A stretch of DNA of 64,000 bases from JANQIO01 sp965229625 (GTDB lineage: Bacteria; Pseudomonadota; Gammaproteobacteria; Pseudomonadales; Halieaceae), in assembly GCA_965229625.1 (NCBI GenBank), contig CBDDJJ010000001.1, positions 744,001-808,000 on the forward strand, written 5' to 3'. Position numbers and translations under genes: made by a program. The notes below the pieces were generated by a model. The model ran no database searches and was not told where the DNA came from. It saw only the letters and a program-made list of their open reading frames with translations. Positions within the stretch are counted from its first letter, which is position 1, and each line of letters opens with the position of its first letter. Shown here one piece after another: positions 1 through 8,271 of the stretch.

Positions 1-463
1 CGTCGGCCGGGATGCGATCCCCAGCTTCTACGCGGGCCAGGTCCCCCGGCACCAGTTCCGCTGCAGGGACCTGTAGAAGCTGGCCATCCCTGCGCACCCA
101 GACCTTGGGGGCCGACAGCGCGCGCAGGCGCGATAACGCGTCCTCCGCCCGGTACTCCTGCCAAACACCCATCACCGTGTTGAAAGCCAGGATGAGGAGA
201 ATGGCGAGAGACTCGATGGGCCAGCCCCGCGCTGCCTCGATGACCCAGATGACCAGGTCGAGGGCGAGGGCAAATAAAAGGATGTAGATGATCGGGCTCT
301 GTAGCTGGCGCCCTATCCGGAGCCATGCCGGAGTCCGCTCCGACTCCGGCAACTGATTGGGTCCTTCCCGGGCCAGGCGGCTGGCCGCCTCGTCAGTGCT
401 GAGCCCCTGAACGTCGGCTTGCCACTCGGGTTCACCGATTGTCGGGGCCTGGTCATTATTCAT
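1..463 (-). CDS. P-type cation-transporting ATPase, N-terminal part (cut by window edge)
   Basis: The reverse strand gives an open frame of 154 codons from the ATG at 461-463 to the window edge with no stop. It starts MNNDQAPTIGEPEWQAD and has the cation-ATPase N-terminal domain (LSTDEAASRL, then GPNQLPE), a first hydrophobic hairpin (IIYILLFALALDLVIWVIEA and following residues), and the start of the actuator domain (VWVRRDGQLLQVPAAELVPG, then GDRIPAD). This order is that of the calcium/sodium-type (P2) ATPases such as ATP2A/PacL-like pumps. The phosphorylated DKTG and the ion-site helices lie outside the window, so the transported ion cannot be told. No strong ribosome binding site is visible in front of the ATG. 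Confidence 0.85.
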   Translation of the reverse strand, partial: MNNDQAPTIGEPEWQADVQGLSTDEAASRLAREGPNQLPESERTPAWLRIGRQLQSPIIYILLFALALDLVIWVIEAARGWPIESLAILLILAFNTVMGVWQEYRAEDALSRLRALSAPKVWVRRDGQLLQVPAAELVPGDLARVEAGDRIPAD

Positions 464-589
464 CTTGGCAGCTTACATGCACGGCGCTGGGTCTGGGCGT
501 CACACACTCTACCGGACACAAGCAACACTATATCGACATTGCCGACTGCATCCCGCCACCGGCATAAACGCCAAGGAGGAAAGAGCAGA

Positions 590-663
590 TGGAGCGGGTG
601 ACGGGAATCGAACCCGTGTCATCAGCTTGGGAAGCTGAGGTTCTACCATTGAACTACACCCGC
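590..663 (-). tRNA. tRNA-Gly (anticodon CCC)
   Basis: On the reverse strand the acceptor stem GCGGGTG pairs with CACCCGC, followed by discriminator T and an encoded CCA. The D-loop carries AGTTCAATGGTAGAA, the anticodon stem is TCAGC/GCTGA with loop TTCCCAA (anticodon CCC), and the T-arm holds GGTTCGATTCC. The sequence is very close to the enterobacterial glyU tRNA. It decodes GGG codons. It stands alone here, between a divergently placed gene and the ATPase gene. Confidence 0.96.
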
Positions 664-1004
664 AAAGTTCACGCGTGGCCGACAAATTCTACAGTCTCAA
701 TTCACCATTAGCGACAATCCCGCGCATGAGACAGCGCCGCCGTATCTCAGGGTTAGGCGTTCGTTTTTCTTGTCCGTCGGCAAAGACCCAGCGAGCATTG
801 GGCTTCAACCCACCAAGCGTTGTCTATCCTTGGCGGCTTGTCTGAACTGGATTCAGGCGCCGCGTACCGGATCGGCACAGGAATCAGGACTCCAACAACA
901 ATCCGGGGAATAGCCCAGGTGGGCTATTTCACGGAGATCCGCCCGTCAGATATCGTCGTGCAAAGTCACCGAAGCTCTATTTTAGACCTCATCAGGAAGT
1001 AGTT
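664..1004. other. Intergenic stretch with one hairpin, no convincing gene
   Basis: This 341-base stretch lies between the tRNA and the exported protein gene. A 60-codon frame at 820-1002 runs through it, but it has no ribosome binding site, no recognisable domain and a composition like spacer, so I do not call it. An inverted repeat AATAGCCC-AGGT-GGGCTATT occupies 909-928, about 75 bases before the start codon of the downstream gene. It is not followed by a T-tract and is more likely a leader structure or operator than a terminator. I see no clear sigma-70 or sigma-54 promoter. Confidence 0.5.
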
Positions 1005-1736
1005 ATGAAGATTGGAAGCATGCTTCTGGGCTGTTTAGCGTCGCTATCATTGTTGAGTGCGGGCGCGCATGCGGCTTCTTTTAACATTGAGCCGTTCCCG
1101 AATCCCTTCTCACCGCCGGCTGGCACTATCGTCGAAGACTTCGAAGGCGCCCCCGTTGGCCCATGGGATCCATTAACCGATACAAATGTTGGCAGATTCA
1201 GTCCATTGGACCCCAGCGGGACCGGCTCTGGATCTACTTGTACCACGCTCGGCGGTGACTGCACTGAGCTCTTCCTGAGCGACACAGACGTCAATGGCCA
1301 GGGTAACATCACTCCCGAGTTTGGCATCAAGGCGCTGCAGGCAAACGACACTTTCGGGATGATTTGGGATGTTTTCACCCCTGATGGCCGGGCCTTCACG
1401 GATATATTCTTCGGCATTCGCGACGCCGCCGACCAGGGTGCGACATTTACCGTCACGCTTGACGAGGTCAATGGAGCAGCACCGTCTATGCTGGTGCAGA
1501 GTGTTTTGACCGGGCAGCCCAACTCGGGTGAACTGCTGTTCAGCCTGGCGCTCGCAGACATTGGGCTGAGCTCGGCGACGAGTGCCAGGATTTCCCTGGT
1601 GAGCAGCAAAGTGAATGACTCTTTCACTTTTGATGGCGGCGCGCTGACTCCGGTGCCGGTGCCCGCTGCACTGCCGCTGTTCCTTTCCGCATTGGCGGGT
1701 TTCGGCTTCATCTCCAGAAGGCGTCGCAAGAGTTAA
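1005..1736 (+). CDS. Exported protein with VPLPA/PEP-CTERM-like C-terminal sorting signal
   Basis: 243 residues. A signal peptide covers about residues 1-23 (MLLGCLASLSLLSAGAHA core, cut before ASFN). The middle is a beta-rich domain of no family I recognise, with a disulfide-sized cysteine pair (CTTLGGDC). The C-terminus is a tripartite sorting tail: a VPVPAALP motif, a hydrophobic helix (LFLSALAGFGF) and a basic end (SRRRRKS). Such tails are known from the VPLPA-CTERM and PEP-CTERM families, where an exosortase-type enzyme removes the tail at the inner membrane during export to the surface or matrix. The start at ATG 1005 is preceded by AGGAAG. The gene stands alone and ends in a strong terminator. 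The sorting enzyme is not in this window. Confidence 0.85.
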   Translation: MKIGSMLLGCLASLSLLSAGAHAASFNIEPFPNPFSPPAGTIVEDFEGAPVGPWDPLTDTNVGRFSPLDPSGTGSGSTCTTLGGDCTELFLSDTDVNGQGNITPEFGIKALQANDTFGMIWDVFTPDGRAFTDIFFGIRDAADQGATFTVTLDEVNGAAPSMLVQSVLTGQPNSGELLFSLALADIGLSSATSARISLVSSKVNDSFTFDGGALTPVPVPAALPLFLSALAGFGFISRRRRKS

Positions 1737-1810
1737 TCAAAGCACCCGTGCCAACAGGCATCACGAGAACTCGGCCCCGATAAGACCAGGTTACTCAGTC
1801 GGAGCCTGAA

Positions 1811-1845
1811 AAATACCCGCATTGAGAGATGCGGGTATTTTTTTG
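1811..1845 (+). terminator. Rho-independent terminator after the sorting-tail protein
   Basis: A perfect 12-base-pair stem, AAATACCCGCAT paired with ATGCGGGTATTT, closes a six-base loop (TGAGAG), and the T-run continues to position 1844. It sits 75 bases after the stop codon at 1736, so the upstream gene is probably monocistronic. The A-tract on the other arm means it could also stop leftward transcription from the DUF4345 gene. Confidence 0.92.
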
Positions 1846-1962
1846 TGCCATCTGAAGGTGGTTCTGCAGGCGCCAGAAGTCTGATTGGTCACCGGCAACC
1901 GGGTTAGATTTCCGCCGACGACACCGCAAGGATTGGCGAATTGTCCTTACACTGCGGAATTC

Positions 1963-2415
1963 CTAGCTCGCGGGCGAATAAGCTCGGGCCACAAACCAGG
2001 CGACAAGAAAAACCGCGCAGAGAATAAACTCGACGTACATCAGCAGCACAAACAGGGGCGCCGGGTAGCCGTACGCAAAGATAGAGAGTATGCGGCCCAG
2101 GCCCCCGACCAGGAACAGTGAGGTTAGTGGCAGCACCCAACGCAACGTAGTGGGCAGACCCATGGCGGTCTTGATCAGGGCAATGCCGTAAGCCACCCAG
2201 AATACGGCGTAGAAGCGGAATTCATTGTCCGTATTGGCTGTTTTGAGATCACTGAAATCGCCGGCGGGGAGACCCAGCGTACCGAGTACCATGGAGAGCA
2301 TCTCCGCCGTGGTAGCAATACCAAACAGGAAGTTGGAACTGCCGATGGTGATGGCGGACACACCCAGCAACCAGAAACCTGCTACCAGTACGCGAATAGC
2401 GATATTGCCCTGCAT
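1963..2415 (-). CDS. DUF4345 family membrane protein
   Basis: 150 residues with four hydrophobic segments. It has the family's closing pattern YPAPLFVLLMYVEFIL, in which a conserved glutamate sits in the last helix. The function of DUF4345 proteins is unknown. The frame is open further upstream (to 2442), but the ATG at 2415 has GGGGAGAGG seven bases ahead and begins directly before the first membrane helix, so I take that start. It appears to be a single gene; the crotonase gene upstream ends 160 bases away on the same strand. Confidence 0.8.
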   Translation of the reverse strand: MQGNIAIRVLVAGFWLLGVSAITIGSSNFLFGIATTAEMLSMVLGTLGLPAGDFSDLKTANTDNEFRFYAVFWVAYGIALIKTAMGLPTTLRWVLPLTSLFLVGGLGRILSIFAYGYPAPLFVLLMYVEFILCAVFLVAWFVARAYSPAS

Positions 2416-2576
2416 GGCACACCTCTCCCCACAAGCTGACACAGCAGCGAAGGCCCGAAACGTCCAGCGCCTGGGCCTGCGCTTGCGCCACGGGTGTCAT
2501 CCGATGGGTGTCGCCGGAGTTGGCTACGACTCCTCTCCCACCGCCAGACTAGCTTGTATCAAAGGCCCCATCGGGA

Positions 2577-3293
2577 TCAACCCGCCTCCAGCATGGATTC
2601 ATAGTGAGAGAGTGTCTGCTCACTGGCGATAGATGCCTGGATGTCAGACGCAAGATCCGAGTTCAGGCGCTGCTTGATCCCGGCGTAGGCCTGCGCCGAG
2701 TGGCCGGCCAAGCGCGCTATCAACTCCCGCGCATGTGGCTCGCAGGCTGATGGTGGCAGCAGTTCATGGAATAGCCCCGCTTCCAGGCCTTGCCTGGCGG
2801 AGAATCTGGTTCCCGTGCACAATGCCCGACCAGGCCACGGCCGGGCCAGCCGTGCCTCTACCAGCTTGAAAGCGTAGAGCGGCGGGACGATGCCCAGTTC
2901 CACTTCATTGAGGCACCACTGGTAGTCCGCCTCCGCGCCGATCCGGCAGTCACAGGCCAGCAGGGTAAACAGGCCCATGGGGAAGATATGGCCCGTCGCC
3001 ACAGCCAGCGTCGGCCGTGGAAGGCTCAGCATGGTGTGAAGCAGCTCACCGCCCGCCTTCACCATAGCCAGCGAGCTCTGCGGGTCCAGCCTGGCAAACA
3101 CCTTGGTGTCGAAGCCGGCCGAGTAGGTCTGAGGCAGCTCAGAGCGCAACAGCACCGCGGCATTATCAGCCCTGGCCTGATTGAAGGCCTGGATGAGTTC
3201 CGTCAGTAGCTCTGTATTCATGATATTCGCTTTTCCATCGTTCATCGAAATGGTCGCCACACCGCTGTCCAGGCTGTAATTCACTGCACCCAT
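2577..3293 (-). CDS. Enoyl-CoA hydratase/isomerase (crotonase) family protein
   Basis: 238 residues from the ATG at 3293, which has GGAGG seven bases ahead; the frame stays open to 3500 but the extra part reads like spacer. The crotonase core is present (YSLDSGVATISMNDGKANIM at the N-terminus, an oxyanion segment LPQTYSAGFD, then FPMGLFTLLACDCRIGAEAD). Of the two glutamates used by hydratases, the one usually found in GGGCE is missing (the site reads MGLFT), while the second is kept in LNEVELG. This suggests an isomerase or another crotonase reaction rather than a classical hydratase. It is transcribed divergently from the TetR gene, which probably controls it. Confidence 0.82.
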   Translation of the reverse strand: MGAVNYSLDSGVATISMNDGKANIMNTELLTELIQAFNQARADNAAVLLRSELPQTYSAGFDTKVFARLDPQSSLAMVKAGGELLHTMLSLPRPTLAVATGHIFPMGLFTLLACDCRIGAEADYQWCLNEVELGIVPPLYAFKLVEARLARPWPGRALCTGTRFSARQGLEAGLFHELLPPSACEPHARELIARLAGHSAQAYAGIKQRLNSDLASDIQASIASEQTLSHYESMLEAG

Positions 3294-3340
3294 TGCACAC
3301 CTCCAGAATCTCAAACAAGAAACAGCTTCAATTTTTGATG

Positions 3341-3360
3341 TAGACCAGTCAATATATTTA
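3341..3360. promoter_or_regulatory. Probable TetR-family operator (LmrA/YxaF-like box)
   Basis: The sequence TAGACCAGTC followed by AATATATTTA lies in the 88-base divergent region between the crotonase gene and the TetR gene. TAGAC-CA-GTCaA is a near-perfect inverted repeat, and the whole resembles the boxes known for the LmrA/YxaF subgroup of TetR regulators, to which the adjacent protein seems to belong. The AT-rich right half could overlap a -10 region. Binding is inferred, not shown. Confidence 0.5.
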
Positions 3361-3381
3361 AAACATCGATCAGGACGTGTT

Positions 3382-3975
3382 ATGCCAGCCGTCGGAAAGC
3401 ACCGTGAACCCATCATTGATGCCGCCATCAAGCACTTTCGCCAGCAGGGATACCCGGGTACCGGGCTCAACGACATCGTGCGCACCAGTGGCGCGCCCAA
3501 GGGCTCCCTTTACTACTATTTTCCCGAAGGCAAACCGTCAATCGCGGTAGCTGCCGTCGAGGAAGCCGGTTTGCGCATGGCAACGACCATGCGGGAGATC
3601 GCGGACTCGAGCAGATCTGCCAGTGAATTCGTCCTTGAGTTCTCGAGGACCCTGGGCGGCTGGCTGAAGAGATCGCGCTTCCGCGATGGGTGCCCGATGA
3701 CGACCGTGCTACTGGAACTTGCACCGGAAGACCGGAATATCGTGAAGGCGGGTCGTGCCGCCTACCGCATCCGGCTTGCCGTTATCCAGGCCGTACTCGA
3801 GCGCGACGGCCACGCCACCGCGGCCTCCGAGTCAATCGCCTGTTTGTGGATGTCGGCACTCAACGGCGCCTTGATCCAGGCCAGGGTTGAAAAGAGTACT
3901 CAGCCGCTGGAGACAGTAGCCGAACTGCTGGTAAACACCCTGCCTACCCCTGAAAACCAGGAGGCCGCGCCATGA
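3382..3975 (+). CDS. TetR/AcrR family transcriptional regulator, LmrA/YxaF type
   Basis: 197 residues. The N-terminal helix-turn-helix is clear: IIDAAIKHFRQQGYPGTGLN, DIVRTSGAPKGSLYYYF. The ligand-binding half has the LmrA/YxaF-type pattern (GGWLKRSRFRDGCPMTTVLL, and SALNGALIQARVEKS near the end). These regulators are usually repressors released by small aromatic or fatty molecules. Its stop overlaps the start of the next gene by four bases, so the two are co-transcribed, and it diverges from the crotonase gene with an operator-like box between them. Confidence 0.9.
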   Translation: MPAVGKHREPIIDAAIKHFRQQGYPGTGLNDIVRTSGAPKGSLYYYFPEGKPSIAVAAVEEAGLRMATTMREIADSSRSASEFVLEFSRTLGGWLKRSRFRDGCPMTTVLLELAPEDRNIVKAGRAAYRIRLAVIQAVLERDGHATAASESIACLWMSALNGALIQARVEKSTQPLETVAELLVNTLPTPENQEAAP

Positions 3976-4355
3976 TCGATCACGTCTCCATACAGGTGCA
4001 GGATCTCAAAGCCGCCATTGCCTTCTACCGGCAGGTACTCGAACCACTGGGGTACCAGCTATTTTTCGACACCGAAGAGACCGCCGCCTTCGGCACCAAA
4101 TACCCGCAGTTCTGGCTCAATCACCGGCCGAAGCTGCCCAGGGCACATGCCCAGACCGGTGCTCACGTCTGCCTGCGTGCGCCCAGCGACGAAGCGGTCA
4201 GTAACTTCCACGCCTCCGCCCTCGAACTGGGCGGCACCGACGATGGCGCGCCCGGACCCAGGCAGGCTTTGCTGACCACCTACTTCGGCGCATTCATCCG
4301 CGATCTGGATGGCAACAGGATCGAAGCGGTGTGCTTTCCAAAGAAAAGCGCTTAG
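3972..4355 (+). CDS. VOC-superfamily (glyoxalase/dioxygenase-fold) protein
   Basis: 127 residues forming one vicinal-oxygen-chelate module: MIDHVSIQVQDLKAAIAFY at the start, a central AHVCLRAPSDEAV, and the closing FIRDLDGNRIEAVCF. The histidine in the first strand and the glutamate in the last are the usual metal ligands of this fold. Proteins of this size act as lyases, isomerases or ring-cleavage enzymes, or only bind small molecules, and the substrate cannot be told from sequence. The start overlaps the TetR stop (ATGA), so it is in the regulator's operon. Confidence 0.85.
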   Translation: MIDHVSIQVQDLKAAIAFYRQVLEPLGYQLFFDTEETAAFGTKYPQFWLNHRPKLPRAHAQTGAHVCLRAPSDEAVSNFHASALELGGTDDGAPGPRQALLTTYFGAFIRDLDGNRIEAVCFPKKSA

Positions 4356-4417
4356 CCGTCATCTGGAGCCGCCCACCCGCCGATTGAGCGCGGTCACAGC
4401 CTCGCCAGCAGGACGTG

Positions 4418-5737
4418 CTACGGTGCCAGGTTCAGCAAGCGGCCGTCTTTTACGCGCATGCTGATCTTGTACGCATTACTGAAGTCGTCAAGCGGATCAC
4501 CTTCCAGCACCAGGAAGCTGGCCTCATAGCCCTCCTCGAGCCTGCCAATACTCCGCCCAGGGAACACCACCTGCGCGCAGTAGTCGGTCCACATATGCAG
4601 CAGTGTGAGGTTACCGACAACGCCCAGCCCGGCCAGGTGCTCTGCCTCGGAGCGGGAGGTGCCCTGCGTATTGTCGCTACCGATGGCCACCGGTATGCCG
4701 GCCTCGAGGAGTCGCGGAAGATTAGCCCGCTGCGCATCGAGAGCCGTGGCATAGCGCTCGGGTGAGCGTATCCGGTAGCGGTTCGCCACCGTGAAGGTAG
4801 TCACCAGGCTGGCCCCCGTGCGCTTCGCCAGGGCAATCGTTTCATCAGACAGGGTTACCGGATTCGAGTTTGATGGGATGTGAGCGATGATGTCCGCACC
4901 CGCCTGCAGCGAGACACGCATATCGAAATCTGTCTCCACGTGCACCGCAACTCGCAGGCCTTCCGCGTGGGCCCAGGCCACCAGGGTTGGCAGCAGCTCG
5001 GGATCCAGGCCCCGCGATCCGTAGTAGGCCGGGTCGTCCTTGCGCAGGTCATACTCTTCGGAATACAACACCATCACCTTGATGAAATCTGGTTCGCCCG
5101 CCAGGATCAGTGACCATTTGTCACGCATCTCTTCAAGCGTGTCAGCTTCGAAGTAGCCGGCATCCGGCAACGTCTTCCTGGTGAATTCAGGGTATCTGTC
5201 ATAGGTCTCCATCAACCACTCACGCAGACGACGCGGGTGCCCCCCTGAACCTGTCAGGCCATTGTTGGCAAACACCACGTCCACTGATGTGGGCGTATTG
5301 AGCTGATCCTCGATCCGCTCCCGGTAGTACTCAAAGGAGCCCATCATCATCGCGTAGAAGATGCCGTCCCTCAGGTAGGCGCCTATGGTCTTCCGCACAT
5401 AGTCTTCTTCGTCGCCACTGCCAAAGTTGTGGTTATGTGCCTCACAGTACGGCGGTACCACATACTGGCCAGCCAGGTCGATGGTTTGCGCAGCAGGCAT
5501 AAGCTTGTCAGAAAACTCCAGCCGGCCCCCAACCACGTAGCCATTGCGCGGCTCGAAGCGATCCCCATTGAACCAGAGGCCATTGTCGAAGCGATAGTCA
5601 GCAGCCGGCTGGCGCGTGGTCGTGCACGAAGTCAGGGTGAACGCTAGCAGCACGGCTGGTATAGGGCCCAGCCAACGCCACCAACCAAGAGACGGCAGTG
5701 CTTGTGGGGCTGTTTGCTGGATAGGCTGGTTGCACAT
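4418..5737 (-). CDS. Amidohydrolase-family lipoprotein
   Basis: 439 residues from the ATG at 5737, which has GGAGG ten bases ahead (the frame is open to 5782). A lipoprotein signal ends in LTSC, so it is probably anchored on the periplasmic face of a membrane. The metal-dependent amidohydrolase barrel is complete: HNH in PPYCEAHNHNFG, the lysine of DFIKVM that would be carboxylated, histidines in VAVHVE and IIAHIPS, and the aspartate in AIGSDN. The family hydrolyses amide or cyclic bonds; imidazolonepropionase-like enzymes and prolidases are the closest in style. It lies 41 bases downstream of a TonB-dependent receptor gene on the same strand, so the receptor probably imports the substrate or product. 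The exact substrate is unknown. Confidence 0.82.
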   Translation of the reverse strand: MCNQPIQQTAPQALPSLGWWRWLGPIPAVLLAFTLTSCTTTRQPAADYRFDNGLWFNGDRFEPRNGYVVGGRLEFSDKLMPAAQTIDLAGQYVVPPYCEAHNHNFGSGDEEDYVRKTIGAYLRDGIFYAMMMGSFEYYRERIEDQLNTPTSVDVVFANNGLTGSGGHPRRLREWLMETYDRYPEFTRKTLPDAGYFEADTLEEMRDKWSLILAGEPDFIKVMVLYSEEYDLRKDDPAYYGSRGLDPELLPTLVAWAHAEGLRVAVHVETDFDMRVSLQAGADIIAHIPSNSNPVTLSDETIALAKRTGASLVTTFTVANRYRIRSPERYATALDAQRANLPRLLEAGIPVAIGSDNTQGTSRSEAEHLAGLGVVGNLTLLHMWTDYCAQVVFPGRSIGRLEEGYEASFLVLEGDPLDDFSNAYKISMRVKDGRLLNLAP

Positions 5738-5778
5738 ACTGCCTCTACCTCCAGAATCCGCCAGGACAATGCCAGTAT

Positions 5779-7899
5779 TCAAAACGCGCCACTCAGTATC
5801 AGCGTGATACTGGCTCCCGCCTGCGTATTCCGGTTTTCCTCGAACAGCACCGGTGTCAGCGACCTGGGGCCGACAAATACTGTCCTGTTGCGAGTGGACG
5901 TCTTATCCAGCAAATTGGCAGCGCGCAGTTCAACTTTCATTCCTGGAATTCTCGTCGTTTCCACGAAAGCACCCAGCTCCATGTCAGTATCCGTGCGTAC
6001 CAACTCGTCCAGGCCAAAGTAGTCTTCACGCGCGCTGTCGGAAAAGTTGATACCCCAGGCGGCGCCAGCCTGTTTGAAGTCCTGGCGCAAGTCAAATGAA
6101 TAGCTCCAGGGCGGCTCGTTTGAGAGGCGGCGATCCTCGGCCGTTACCGGATCAGTCACGCTGGAGTCCTGCACGCGCGCACTGGCTTCGATACGTACAT
6201 TGGGCAAACCCATGAAGTCCAGCGTTGCGGTCAGGTCAAATTCCCCTCCCCAGCGGCGCCCATCGCCTATGTTGCCGGGTGACTCGAAGATGTCACCAAT
6301 CGGTATGAGGTCTTGTACGTCATCAATCCAGTCATGAAAAGCGGTGAGCGTGAGCACACCGATCTCGCCGAAGCGGTACTCGAACGCCGACTCCAGGTGC
6401 CAGGTCTGCTCGGGCTCCAGTTCAGGATTGCCGAAGTCAATATCGTTGTCATCGAAGTTGGTCGAGCTGACGAAATCGGAAAAATCGAGCTGCGCTACAT
6501 CGCGCTCAAAACGGAGCCGGAACTGGCCAACCCCGTGCATGTCCTGCGTCACTGCAAGAGTTGGCTTGGGATAAGTAAAGCTGCGACGATTGCTGAAGTC
6601 TCCGCTCTGGCGAATGGTCGACTCCTCAAGCGCAAATCCATAGTCGACAATCGTCCTGGGGTTCAGGCTCCAGGAATCGATGGCAAACACTTCATACCTG
6701 AACTCAGTGACTCGCGTATCTGAACCGTCGATCGGTACGATTTCCCCGTCGATTGCAAACACCGCTTCACTGTCCAGGGTGTTCCAGACACTCTCCGCAC
6801 CGAAGCGGATATTGTGCCCTTCCCACCGCGTCCAGCTCAGCTCCGCCCTGGCAATGCTCTCTCCCTTTTCATCTTCGAAGTCGAAAATGCTCTCGCTGGC
6901 ACGGCCACCGGACTCCTCGACGCGAAGCAGTGATTCGCCGTCATCAACCTCGTAGTTGAATATGGCGACAAACTTGCCAGCCAGATCCTGACCGAGGGGC
7001 GTCTCCAGGTCAGCGGAAGCCTCAAACTGGATCTCATCCATATCAAAGTCCTGGATGAAGCGGGAGGGATCACCCACATCCGGGGTGCGGTAGGAATCTT
7101 CATCGCTGTCAACCTTCTCATCGTAAATGCGTAAATTGGTTCGGAGTATCCGCTCACGGGCGAGCTGCGTCTCGGTATTTACTGCCGCAGACCAGAAGGA
7201 GTAGCCGGATGTGGAGGTTTCGTCCCTGCGTTCCGGGTCGGTGGCCGACACAAACTGCTCAGTGCCGCGGTTGCGTTCATAGACTTCGAAGCGCTCGAAG
7301 GCCAGGGTGTAGTCCGTCGATCCCATGCCGTCGGAGTAGGCCAATTCACCACGCGGCATCACACGGCCACCTTCATATTCCGCGCTCGCCTGCCAGGAGA
7401 AGCCCGCCCCTGCTTGCTCCTGCAGCACGATATTGGCCACCACGCCCTGCACGCGGGCTTCAAGGGCACCGGTCGCACCGCGGATCAACAGAATCTCTTG
7501 TACCCGATCGGAGGGGATACGGCGCAGAAACTCCGACAGCTCTGTGGACTTGGCGCTCGGACGCTCTCCGTTTACCAGCACATTACCGGCATTGGCACCA
7601 AAGCCGCGCAAATTGTCACCCTCATCGAGCTGGAACCCTGGCAGCCGCAGGACCATCTCCAGCGCATTGACCGGGCGATAAATCTGGAAAAAGTCAGGCG
7701 TATAGACGACGTGCGCCATGGCATTACGCGCCAAGGATTCCGCGGCCATACCCTGGGCACCCAGGGAGGGCGTCACATCGCCCTGCTGGGCTCGAGCGGA
7801 CGTTGCACACAGCATGGCACCCACCACAGCAATACCCAGGGCTATCGGGGTAAGGCAAGTCGACGCTGAGTCCATCCTGTGTGAGCCAGTTCCTGACAT
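5779..7899 (-). CDS. TonB-dependent outer-membrane receptor
   Basis: 706 residues, starting at 7899 (an alternative ATG at 7875 is preceded by CACAGG). The signal peptide is LTPIALGIAVVGAMLCATSA with cleavage after ARA. The plug domain follows (ALEMVLRLPGFQLDEGDNLR, VLVNGERPSAKS, RVQEILLIRGATGALE, VVANIVLQ), then a 22-strand-type barrel ending in a phenylalanine (TLILSGAF), as needed for assembly by the Bam machine. The protein is at the short end for the family. No TonB-box can be assigned with certainty. The amidohydrolase lipoprotein follows in the same operon, and a two-component system is divergent upstream, both of which suggest uptake of a specific scarce nutrient. Confidence 0.88.
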   Translation of the reverse strand: MSGTGSHRMDSASTCLTPIALGIAVVGAMLCATSARAQQGDVTPSLGAQGMAAESLARNAMAHVVYTPDFFQIYRPVNALEMVLRLPGFQLDEGDNLRGFGANAGNVLVNGERPSAKSTELSEFLRRIPSDRVQEILLIRGATGALEARVQGVVANIVLQEQAGAGFSWQASAEYEGGRVMPRGELAYSDGMGSTDYTLAFERFEVYERNRGTEQFVSATDPERRDETSTSGYSFWSAAVNTETQLARERILRTNLRIYDEKVDSDEDSYRTPDVGDPSRFIQDFDMDEIQFEASADLETPLGQDLAGKFVAIFNYEVDDGESLLRVEESGGRASESIFDFEDEKGESIARAELSWTRWEGHNIRFGAESVWNTLDSEAVFAIDGEIVPIDGSDTRVTEFRYEVFAIDSWSLNPRTIVDYGFALEESTIRQSGDFSNRRSFTYPKPTLAVTQDMHGVGQFRLRFERDVAQLDFSDFVSSTNFDDNDIDFGNPELEPEQTWHLESAFEYRFGEIGVLTLTAFHDWIDDVQDLIPIGDIFESPGNIGDGRRWGGEFDLTATLDFMGLPNVRIEASARVQDSSVTDPVTAEDRRLSNEPPWSYSFDLRQDFKQAGAAWGINFSDSAREDYFGLDELVRTDTDMELGAFVETTRIPGMKVELRAANLLDKTSTRNRTVFVGPRSLTPVLFEENRNTQAGASITLILSGAF

Positions 7900-8271
7900 C
7901 TGAGCTGCCTGTTGATCGAGTCTTTCCGTCGGTGAAACCAGGGCGGCATACCCTCTTCACCCGTCCATGGATGCCACCGTAACGAAAGCGAAATGGCTGC
8001 GGGGGAAAACTCGATCAACGACAGGAAACAGGGTGTGAATGGGGCGCCAACGCCTTTAAATGCCGGCGGTATTCAGGGATTGTCACTAAAGCCTGCCCGA
8101 ACTATCGTCTCGCACCAGGCAGATTCCTTGAATGCCAGGCCAGACGACAGCTCTTGCCGGTTGAACAGCAGTAAATTCGGGTTCAACGGTCTTGGGACGA
8201 GTGCTATTTTGTCTTCACCCTGGAAATGCAATCTCGCGGAGGCAGTGCGCTGGTCCGCCACTCGAAGCTGA
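7900..8271. other. Divergent intergenic region between TonB receptor and sensor kinase
   Basis: 372 bases hold the leftward promoter of the receptor operon and the rightward promoter of the kinase-regulator pair. Open frames here (for example 7993-8271 on the plus strand) have no ribosome binding site or recognisable content. An imperfect inverted repeat, CCGGTTGAAC and GTTCAACGG with a 14-base gap, lies at 8157-8189 and could be a regulator site. I see no clean sigma-70 promoter. Confidence 0.4.

Noticed and set aside
820..1002. 60-codon plus-strand frame upstream of the sorting-tail gene
   Set aside because: No ribosome binding site, no domain, and it ends two bases before the real start codon; reads like spacer.
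992..1729. 245-codon minus-strand frame opposite the sorting-tail gene
   Set aside because: The plus-strand frame has a signal peptide and a complete sorting tail, while this one is serine/proline-rich without features.
7993..8271. 92-codon frame before the sensor kinase
   Set aside because: It ends right before the kinase TTG and has no ribosome binding site or recognisable sequence.
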